From: Halioglobus sp.
GTDB lineage: Bacteria > Pseudomonadota > Gammaproteobacteria > Pseudomonadales > Halieaceae
Reading direction: 5' to 3'
DNA length: 43,894 bases
Assembly: GCA_002699145.1 (NCBI GenBank)
Contig: PABK01000025.1
Span: forward strand, 1-43,894
Both the position numbers and the translations under genes were made by a program. The notes beneath the pieces were generated by a model. The model made no database searches, was not told the DNA's origin, and was given only the letters and a program-made list of their open reading frames with translations. Positions within the stretch are counted from its first letter, which is position 1. Every line of letters begins with the position of its first letter. Positions 37,384 through 43,894 of the stretch are shown in pieces.

Positions 37384-38124
37384 GTGCGCGTGACCCTGCA
37401 ACCGGCCTACATTCTGCATCGGCGACCCTACCGCGACACCAGCCTGCTGCTGGAGGTCTTTACCGCCGAGCACGGTCGCCTCAGCCTGGTCGCCCGCGGT
37501 GCGCGGCGGCGCGGCCGCGGCGGCAGCAACGCGGCGCTGTTGCAGCCATTTGCGCCGCTGCTGTTGTCCTTTTCCGGGCGCGCCGAGATGAAGACGCTGA
37601 CCGCTGTGGAGCGGGCGGGCGGCCCCTGGGAGCTGCCCGGTGAACGGCTCTACAGCGGGCTCTACCTGAACGAACTGCTGGTGCGCCTGCTGCACCGGCA
37701 CGACCCCCATGCGCGGCTGTTCGCGGCGTACGGCGAGGCCCTGCAGGGCCTGCACGCACCGGGCCCGGCCGAGGACAGCCTGCGCCGCTTCGAATACATC
37801 CTGCTGGACGAGCTGGGTTACAGTTTCGCGCCCGGGATGGACGCCGCCAGCGGCACGCCGGTACGCGCCGACCGTCGCTACCGCTACGAGGCGGGCAGGG
37901 GCCTGGTGGAGCTGACCGTGGCCGAGCATGGCCCGGCGGTGGCCTACGCCGGCGAGGACCTCCTGCGCATTGCCGCGGGCGAATTCAGTGGTCCGGCCCG
38001 CGCCGCCTGCAAGTCGCTGTTCCGCGAGGCGCTGGCCGAGCAACTAGGCGGGCAACCGCTGCGCAGCCGCGAGTTCTTTGCCGTGCGACCGCGGCGCCCG
38101 GCAGAGCCGACCGGCGGCGGTTGA
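37384..38124 (+). CDS. recO: DNA repair protein RecO
   Basis: A 246-residue recombination mediator that loads RecA with RecR. The N-terminal OB fold begins VTLQPAYILHRRPYRDTSLLLE, which is typical. Start GTG 37384 lies 10 bp after era with GAGGCGG just ahead. In Pseudomonas the next gene is pdxJ; here it is cysM, preceded by its own promoter. Confidence 0.93.
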   Translation: MRVTLQPAYILHRRPYRDTSLLLEVFTAEHGRLSLVARGARRRGRGGSNAALLQPFAPLLLSFSGRAEMKTLTAVERAGGPWELPGERLYSGLYLNELLVRLLHRHDPHARLFAAYGEALQGLHAPGPAEDSLRRFEYILLDELGYSFAPGMDAASGTPVRADRRYRYEAGRGLVELTVAEHGPAVAYAGEDLLRIAAGEFSGPARAACKSLFREALAEQLGGQPLRSREFFAVRPRRPAEPTGGG

Positions 38125-38148
38125 AATCGCCCGAATTGGCGCGATACC

Positions 38149-38178
38149 TTGGGCGGACTCCGCCCGATCCGATATAAT
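38149..38178 (+). promoter_or_regulatory. Putative sigma-70 promoter of cysM
   Basis: TTGGGC (38149-38154) and a perfect TATAAT (38173-38178) are 18 bp apart, about 28 bases before the cysM ATG. It would transcribe cysM and possibly relA and mazG. Confidence 0.6.
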
Positions 38179-38206
38179 CTGCGCTCCCGCGGACGGTCCT
38201 GATTTT

Positions 38207-39103
38207 ATGCCAGACTACCCAACCATCGAGGCCTGTATCGGCAACACGCCGCTGGTGCGCCTGCAGCGCTTGCCCGGCGATACCAGCAACACCCTCCTGG
38301 CCAAGCTGGAGGGCAATAATCCGGCGGGCTCGGTCAAGGATCGCCCGGCGCTGAGCATGATCGCCCAGGCCGAGGCCCGGGGAGAGATTCGCCCCGGCGA
38401 CACCCTGATCGAGGCCACCAGCGGCAATACCGGCATCGCCCTGGCCATGGCGGCGGCCATCCGCGGCTACCGGCTGGTGCTGATCATGCCGGCGCATATG
38501 AGCCAGGAGCGCAAGCTGGCGATGAGCGCGTACGGGGCGGAACTGGTGGAGGTGTCCCAGGAGGCCGGCATGGAGGGCGCGCGCGATCTCGCCATGCAAA
38601 TGCAGGCGCGGGGCGAAGGGCGTGTGCTGGACCAGTTCGCCAATCCCGACAACCCGCGCGCGCACCTGACCGGCACCGGTCCGGAACTGTGGCAGCAGAC
38701 CGGCGGCACACTGACCCACCTGGTTAGTTCGATGGGCACCACGGGGACCATCATGGGCTGTTCCGCCTTTCTCAAGTCGCGCAACCCGCAGGTGCAGATC
38801 ATCGGCCTGCAGCCGCTGGAAGGCTCCAGCATCCCCGGCATTCGCCGCTGGCCCGAAGCCTACCTGCCGAAAATCTACGAGGCGCCCAGGGTGGATCGGG
38901 TGATGGACATTTCGCAGCGGGAGTCGGAGGAAACGATGCGCCGGCTGGCGGCCGAGGAGGGTATCTTCTGCGGCGTCTCCTCCGGCGGCGCCGTGGCCGG
39001 CGCCCTGCGCCTGTCGGCGGAGGTCGAAAATGCGGTCATCGTCGCGATCATCTGCGACCGCGGGGACCGCTACCTGTCCACCGGCGTCTTCGCCGCCGAC
39101 TGA
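38207..39103 (+). CDS. cysM: Cysteine synthase CysM
   Basis: A 298-residue PLP enzyme making cysteine from O-acetylserine and sulfide or thiosulfate. K44 in NPAGSVKDR binds PLP. ATSGNTGIALA and SMGTTGTIMG are the substrate and phosphate loops. The LVSSMGTTGT and RRWPEAYLPKI segments favour CysM over CysK. It directly precedes relA (14 bp gap). Confidence 0.93.
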   Translation: MPDYPTIEACIGNTPLVRLQRLPGDTSNTLLAKLEGNNPAGSVKDRPALSMIAQAEARGEIRPGDTLIEATSGNTGIALAMAAAIRGYRLVLIMPAHMSQERKLAMSAYGAELVEVSQEAGMEGARDLAMQMQARGEGRVLDQFANPDNPRAHLTGTGPELWQQTGGTLTHLVSSMGTTGTIMGCSAFLKSRNPQVQIIGLQPLEGSSIPGIRRWPEAYLPKIYEAPRVDRVMDISQRESEETMRRLAAEEGIFCGVSSGGAVAGALRLSAEVENAVIVAIICDRGDRYLSTGVFAAD

Positions 39104-39117
39104 GGGACGCTCTGCTA

Positions 39118-41355
39118 ATGGTACAGGTACGCCGGCAAGCCCATATCGACGCGCGTGGCGATGTCGACCTGCAGCGCTGGCTGCAGGAGTTGCCGGTGAC
39201 GCTGGAGGAGGCGGACCGCCAGCGCCTGCTTTCCGTGTGCGAGCTGACGCGGGAGCTGAGCCTGTACCCCGGCGGCGACAGCGGCGACTGGGCGCGGGAC
39301 GGCAACTGCTTCGTCGCCGGCCTGGAAATCACCCAGATTCTCGCTGAACTGCACGTGGACTTCGATTGCCTGGTGGCCGGCCTGTTGTACCGCGCGGTGC
39401 GCGAGCAGCGGCTGCCCCTGGACGAGGTCCGGCAGCGCTACGGCATGGCCGTGGCGCAATTGCTGGAGGGCGTGCTGCGCATGGCGGCCATCGGCGAACT
39501 GCCCCTGCAGACCGATTCGCCGGTGCTCGGCCAGGCGCACGGGCAAAAAGACAACATCCGCAAAATGCTCGTGGCCTTGGTGGATGACGTGCGCGTCGCC
39601 CTGATCAAGCTGGCGGAGCGCACCTGCGCGATTCGCGCGGTCAAGGATGACGAGGAGCGTCGTCGCCAGGTGGGGCAGGAAGTGTTCGACGTGTACGCGC
39701 CGCTGGCCCACCGCCTGGGTATCGGTCACCTGAAGTGGGAGCTGGAGGATATCTCCTTTCGCTACATCTACAACGATGCCTATCGCAAGATCGCCGGCCT
39801 GCTGGACGGCAAGCGCCTGGAACGCGACCAGTTCATCCTGCGCGTGAAGGAGGAGTTGAGCCAGGTGCTGCGCGACGCAGGCCTGCAGTTCGAAATCGCC
39901 GGCCGTGCCAAGCATATCTACAGCATCTGGCGAAAGATGCAGCGCAAGGGCATCGGTTTCTCCCAGGTCTACGATATTCGCGCCGTGCGCATCCTGGTCC
40001 CGGAGATCAGGGATTGTTACGCCACCCTGGGCCTGGTGCACGGGCTGTGGCGCAATATCCCCAACGAGTTCGATGACTACATCGCCAATCCCAAGGAAAA
40101 CGGCTATCGCTCCCTGCATACCGCGGTCATCGGCCCGGAGGGCAAAGTCCTGGAGGTGCAGATACGTACCGAACAGATGCACCAGGAGGCGGAGCTGGGC
40201 GTGTGCGCCCACTGGCGCTACAAGGGCTCCGAGAGCGGCGACAGCATGGCCAGCACCTACGAGGAAAAGATCGCGTGGTTGCGCCAGGTGCTGGACTGGC
40301 ACGAGGAGACAGGTGACGCCAGGGGCGTGGCCGAGCAGTTCAGTTTTGATGTCGCACAGGATCGCGTCTACGCCTTTACCCCGCACGGCGACGTGGTCAA
40401 TCTCGCCCAGGGCGCCACACCGCTGGATTTCGCCTACCACGTGCACACCGAGATCGGCCACCGCTGCCGCGGCGCCAAGGTGAACGGGGTGATCGTGCCG
40501 CTGACCTACCAGTTGAAAACCGGGGAGCGCGTGGAGGTGCTCACCAGCCAGGATGTGCGCCCGCGGCGCGACTGGCTGCAGGCGGACCTTGGCTACCTGA
40601 AGACGTCGCGCGCGCGCGCCAAGGTGCAGCACTGGTTTCGCAGCCAGACCCGGGAGGAAAATATCGATGCCGGCCGGCACCTGCTCGACAAGCACTTCCG
40701 GCGCCTGGCCCTGACCAGTGTCGACTACCGGCGAATTGCGCGCAAGGTGCAGTGCAATACTGTCGAGGATATGTACGCGGCGGTAGGGTCGGGGGACCTG
40801 TCGTCCAGCCAGGTCCTGGGCGCCGTACAGGACCTGCTGCAGTCCAGCTCGCCGGAACCGGGCCTGCGCCTGGCCAGCCCGGCCCGGGCTCAGCAGGACC
40901 AGCAGGTCAGGGTGCGCGGTGTCGGCAGCCTGCAGACACACGTTGCAGGTTGTTGCAAACCCGTGCCCGGCGACGCGGTTTGCGGTTACCTGACACGCAA
41001 TCGCGGGGTCAGCGTGCACCGCGAGGACTGCGTGCGCCTGCAGCGCCTGCGCCGGGACTCCGCCGAACGTATCGTTGACGCCAGCTGGGGTGGCGCTGTC
41101 AGCGCGCAGGACCACTACGAGGTGGAGGTCGCTATCGAGGCCTACGATCGCCAGGGCCTGCTGCGCGATATCACCGGCCTGTTCGCCAATGCGCGCCTGA
41201 ACGTGTTGTCTATCAACACCCGCTCCCACAAGCAGAACAACACGGCGACCATGCGCCTGCTGGTGGAGGTCCCGGACCTGGGTTCGCTGTCCAAGCTGCT
41301 GGAGCGCATCGCTCGCCTGAACACCGTGATCAGCGTCGGCCGGGTTTCGGACTGA
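39118..41355 (+). CDS. relA: GTP pyrophosphokinase RelA
   Basis: A 745-residue ribosome-linked (p)ppGpp synthetase. The hydrolase-like N-terminal domain lacks the HD motif (AGLLYRAVRE), which argues for RelA rather than SpoT. The synthetase part contains YDIRAVRILVPE and NPKENGYRSLHTAV. TGS (FTPHGDVVNLAQGATPLDFAY), a conserved-cysteine region (VAGCCKPVPGD) and a C-terminal ACT domain follow. It ends directly before mazG, the same pair as in E. coli. Confidence 0.96.
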   Translation: MVQVRRQAHIDARGDVDLQRWLQELPVTLEEADRQRLLSVCELTRELSLYPGGDSGDWARDGNCFVAGLEITQILAELHVDFDCLVAGLLYRAVREQRLPLDEVRQRYGMAVAQLLEGVLRMAAIGELPLQTDSPVLGQAHGQKDNIRKMLVALVDDVRVALIKLAERTCAIRAVKDDEERRRQVGQEVFDVYAPLAHRLGIGHLKWELEDISFRYIYNDAYRKIAGLLDGKRLERDQFILRVKEELSQVLRDAGLQFEIAGRAKHIYSIWRKMQRKGIGFSQVYDIRAVRILVPEIRDCYATLGLVHGLWRNIPNEFDDYIANPKENGYRSLHTAVIGPEGKVLEVQIRTEQMHQEAELGVCAHWRYKGSESGDSMASTYEEKIAWLRQVLDWHEETGDARGVAEQFSFDVAQDRVYAFTPHGDVVNLAQGATPLDFAYHVHTEIGHRCRGAKVNGVIVPLTYQLKTGERVEVLTSQDVRPRRDWLQADLGYLKTSRARAKVQHWFRSQTREENIDAGRHLLDKHFRRLALTSVDYRRIARKVQCNTVEDMYAAVGSGDLSSSQVLGAVQDLLQSSSPEPGLRLASPARAQQDQQVRVRGVGSLQTHVAGCCKPVPGDAVCGYLTRNRGVSVHREDCVRLQRLRRDSAERIVDASWGGAVSAQDHYEVEVAIEAYDRQGLLRDITGLFANARLNVLSINTRSHKQNNTATMRLLVEVPDLGSLSKLLERIARLNTVISVGRVSD

Positions 41356-41356
41356 G

Positions 41357-42166
41357 ATGGGCACACAGCGCTACAACCTGCAGGACCTGTTGCGCGTAAT
41401 GCAACGTCTGCGGGATCCCGAACACGGCTGTCCCTGGGACCTGCGCCAGGATTTCCGCAGCATCGTCCCCTCCACCCTGGAGGAGTGTTACGAACTGGCG
41501 GAAGCCATCGAGCAGGGTGATTTCGAGCATGTCGCCGAGGAACTGGGAGACGTACTTTTCCAGGTCGTTTTTTACGCGCAGCTCGGTAGTGAAGCGGACC
41601 TGTTCGACTTTGCCCAGGTCGTCAACACGCTGGTCGAAAAACTGCTGCGGCGCCATCCCCACGTGTTCGCCGACGGGCTGATCGAAGGTGTGGTGCGCGA
41701 AGAGGCAAGTATCGACCAGGTCAGCCATACCTGGGAGGCGATCAAGCAGGCCGAACGTGAGGGCAAGTCGCGCGGTGGGGTGCTGGACGATGTGCCCACG
41801 GCGCTACCGGCCCTGCCGCGCGCACAGAAACTGCAAAAGCGGGCGGCCAGGGTCAACTTCGACTGGCCCGGGGTCGAGGGCGCCGTGCGCAAACTCGAAG
41901 AGGAACTGGTGGAGTTGCAGCAGGCGATGGATGGCGGTGAGCGCGAGCAGGTGGAGGACGAGATGGGAGATGTCCTGTTTACCTGCGCCAATATCTCGCG
42001 CCACCTGGGAATCGACGCGGAGTCTAGCCTGCGCATGGCCTGCGCCAAGTTCGAAGCGCGTTTCCGGGAAATGGAACGCCTCGCGGCGCAGGGCGGGCAG
42101 ACGCTGGACGGGCTGTCCCCGGAGCGGCGCGAAGCACTGTGGCAGCGGGCCAAGGCCGCCTGCTAG
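41357..42166 (+). CDS. mazG: Nucleoside triphosphate pyrophosphohydrolase MazG
   Basis: A 269-residue protein with tandem MazG domains. The first has GCPWDLRQDF and the EExxE cluster (LEECYELAEAIE); the second repeats the pattern (KLEEELVELQQAM). It hydrolyses noncanonical and excess NTPs and can lower (p)ppGpp in E. coli, which suits its position one base after relA. Confidence 0.95.
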   Translation: MGTQRYNLQDLLRVMQRLRDPEHGCPWDLRQDFRSIVPSTLEECYELAEAIEQGDFEHVAEELGDVLFQVVFYAQLGSEADLFDFAQVVNTLVEKLLRRHPHVFADGLIEGVVREEASIDQVSHTWEAIKQAEREGKSRGGVLDDVPTALPALPRAQKLQKRAARVNFDWPGVEGAVRKLEEELVELQQAMDGGEREQVEDEMGDVLFTCANISRHLGIDAESSLRMACAKFEARFREMERLAAQGGQTLDGLSPERREALWQRAKAAC

Positions 42167-42172
42167 CGGGGG

Positions 42173-42201
42173 TTGTAAGCCGCCCGGTCGCTGTGTATGG
42201 T
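42173..42201 (+). promoter_or_regulatory. Putative promoter of adk
   Basis: TTGTAA (42173-42178) and TATGGT (42196-42201) are 17 bp apart, each matching four of six consensus bases. They lie in the 103-bp gap before adk. Confidence 0.4.
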
Positions 42202-42224
42202 GGCGGCCTTCTCCGCAAACCTGA

Positions 42225-42917
<693 letters not shown>

Positions 42918-42933
42918 CGCTGACCGCGGAGAG

Positions 42934-42963
42934 AAAAATCGGCCGGGACGGCCGATTTTTTTT
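42934..42963 (+). terminator. Intrinsic terminator of adk
   Basis: AAAAATCGGCC and GGCCGATTTTT form an 11-bp stem with a 5-base loop (GGGAC), leading into a run of eight T. It starts 16 bases after the adk stop and has the classic form of a rho-independent terminator; the A tract on the other side would also let it work on the minus strand. Confidence 0.93.
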
Positions 42964-43091
42964 GCCTTCGAATTGCCATTCAGGCGGGTGAGTATGCACG
43001 GTTTTTCTGCTGCGAAGCCTATTGTATCTGCATACCTTTGTTGCTATTTTTGAAGTCGCGGTATCTTCGATGACCCTTTGGAGATTGCGAA

Positions 43092-43894
43092 ATGGCAAAC
43101 GCCAGCAACCGAGCACCCGCCAGGCGTGCCGAAACCGCTCGCAAAATCGCTGACGCAAAGTGCCAAAATACTGCCCCCGACGGTCGACGCGTGCACCCAG
43201 GCAACGATAACGATAAAGACACAAGAGATACAACAGCCTTCCATTTTTCCAGGACACCTGGCTATCCAGCCGTCGTTTGCACACGGCAATGCTCGCGGCG
43301 CCACCCACAGGTGGAGAGCGTTGTCCCGGCACGTGAAGCAGCACATACCGCTGCATTCGAGTACAACAACAAATACAAATTCGAACAGGCATTGGCTGCC
43401 CGGTTCGTTGCCGGGCTCGAGAGACGTCCTGCCCGCGCGGGCAGGCGCATCCGGTCCAGGGGACCATGGGCCCACACCGCAGCCCCGCAAACTATAAACA
43501 GGCTCGTAGCCACCGCGTCCCGAACGGCGCCGCGGCTATCGGGACCACACCAGAATCCAGGTCCCGGGCGGCTGCCCGGAAGCTGGAAGCCAGGGCCAGA
43601 AAGGCGACCGTCCAGGTCGCCAGAAAAGCCAAGTCCACGGTGAAAACGAGGGGAAGTCCAAGGTGAAAGCAAAAACCAAGAGTAAGAGTAAAGCGAAAGC
43701 CAAGCCCAAGGCGAAAAAGGCCAAGGTGAAAGCCAAAAAGGCCAAGGTGAAAGCCAAGCCCAAGGCAAAAGCCAAGCCCAAGGCAAAGGCCAAGCCCAAG
43801 GCAAAAGCCAAGCGTAAGGTGAAAGCCAAGGCCAAGCCGAAGGCGAAAGCCAAGCGTAAGGTGAAAGCCAAGGCCAAGCCGAAGGCGAAAGCCA
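43092..43894 (+). pseudogene. Lysine-rich histone H1-like repeat protein, frame broken, runs off window
   Basis: A GGAG sequence 8 bases before ATG 43092 opens a frame beginning MANASNRAPARRAETARK. From about 43540 Lys/Ala-rich histone-like sequence appears in another frame (AAARKLEARARKATVQ, then VARKAKSTVK), which stops at 43666. It then continues in a third frame as KVKAKTKSKSKAKAKPKAKK to the window end. One extra G in the G run at 43650-43653 would join the last two frames. Either the gene is frameshifted (mutation or sequence error), or a separate coding region starts at GTG 43663, which overlaps the previous stop (GTGA) and has AGGGGA ahead of it. Lys/Ala/Pro repeat proteins of this kind (AlgP- or H1-like) bind DNA. 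The N-terminal part is not recognised. Confidence 0.5.
43663..43894 (+). repeat. Tandem Lys-Ala coding repeats
   Basis: Short units based on AAGGCCAAGGTGAAAGCC and AAGCCCAAGGCAAAAGCC repeat through this segment. The last two are perfect 42-bp copies (43810-43851 and 43852-43893). The repeats encode K-A/V/P-K patterns and continue past the window edge. Confidence 0.85.

Noticed and set aside
39115-41364. Open frame of 749 codons opposite relA
   Set aside because: It spans relA almost exactly in antisense and has shadow-type composition; relA itself is complete and convincing.
43663-43894. CRISPR-like array
   Set aside because: The repeats are adjacent with no unique spacers, and encode a continuous Lys-Ala pattern, so they are protein-coding tandem repeats.

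Overview
The window reads as chromosome of a high-GC, Gram-negative gammaproteobacterium with aerobic to microaerobic respiration. Supporting this are the RpoE/MucABCD-LepA-LepB-Rnc-Era-RecO gene order shared with Pseudomonas, a complete cbb3 oxidase cluster beside Fnr/Anr and HemN, and RelA-MazG. The combination with coenzyme F420 genes suggests a marine lineage such as Halieaceae (OM60/NOR5) or a relative; that placement is inference from gene content, not from a marker-gene comparison.

Layout. Positions 1-671 hold no convincing gene but several perfect inverted and direct repeats. Positions 672-9703, all on the minus strand, are a cbb3 oxidase block (yip1-like, ccoN, ccoO, ccoQ, ccoP, ccoG, ccoH, ccoI, ccoS, TauE/SafE-like). 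Positions 9774-13285 carry the oxygen-sensing regulator fnr/anr, hemN (with a perfect Fnr/Anr box placed as in a class II promoter) and a LuxR-type regulator. A 1368-residue DUF1631-GGDEF-EAL protein (13293-17399) sits just upstream of the LuxR gene. A short-chain dehydrogenase (17542-18318, minus) is divergent from a compact plus-strand F420 operon: NADPH:F420 reductase, cofE, cofD, cofC and a fused cofG-cofH (FO synthase), trailed by ung. Next come ygfZ (minus), sdhE-ygfX (plus) and nadB (minus). From 28426 the plus strand runs rpoE-rseA-rseB-rseC-degP-lepA-lepB-DUF4845-rnc-era-recO, then cysM, relA, mazG and adk with a clear intrinsic terminator. The right edge contains a lysine-rich, histone H1-like repeat sequence whose frame appears broken and which runs off the window.

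How the genes work together. The left third is a low-oxygen respiration module: Fnr/Anr senses oxygen, HemN makes heme precursor without oxygen, and the cco genes encode and assemble (copper, redox and maturation factors) the high-affinity oxidase. The centre is a nearly self-contained F420 factory plus the enzyme that reduces F420 with NADPH; no F420-consuming enzyme is recognisable in the window apart from that reductase. The right half is envelope-stress control (sigma-E, its anti-sigma factors and the DegP protease), followed by translation, secretion, RNA processing and stringent-response housekeeping.

The most noteworthy points are the complete F420 operon in a gammaproteobacterial context without an FbiB-type reductase domain, the hemN promoter geometry, the sigma-E-like promoter before rpoE, the DUF1631-GGDEF-EAL protein with altered signature motifs, and the repeat structures at both ends.
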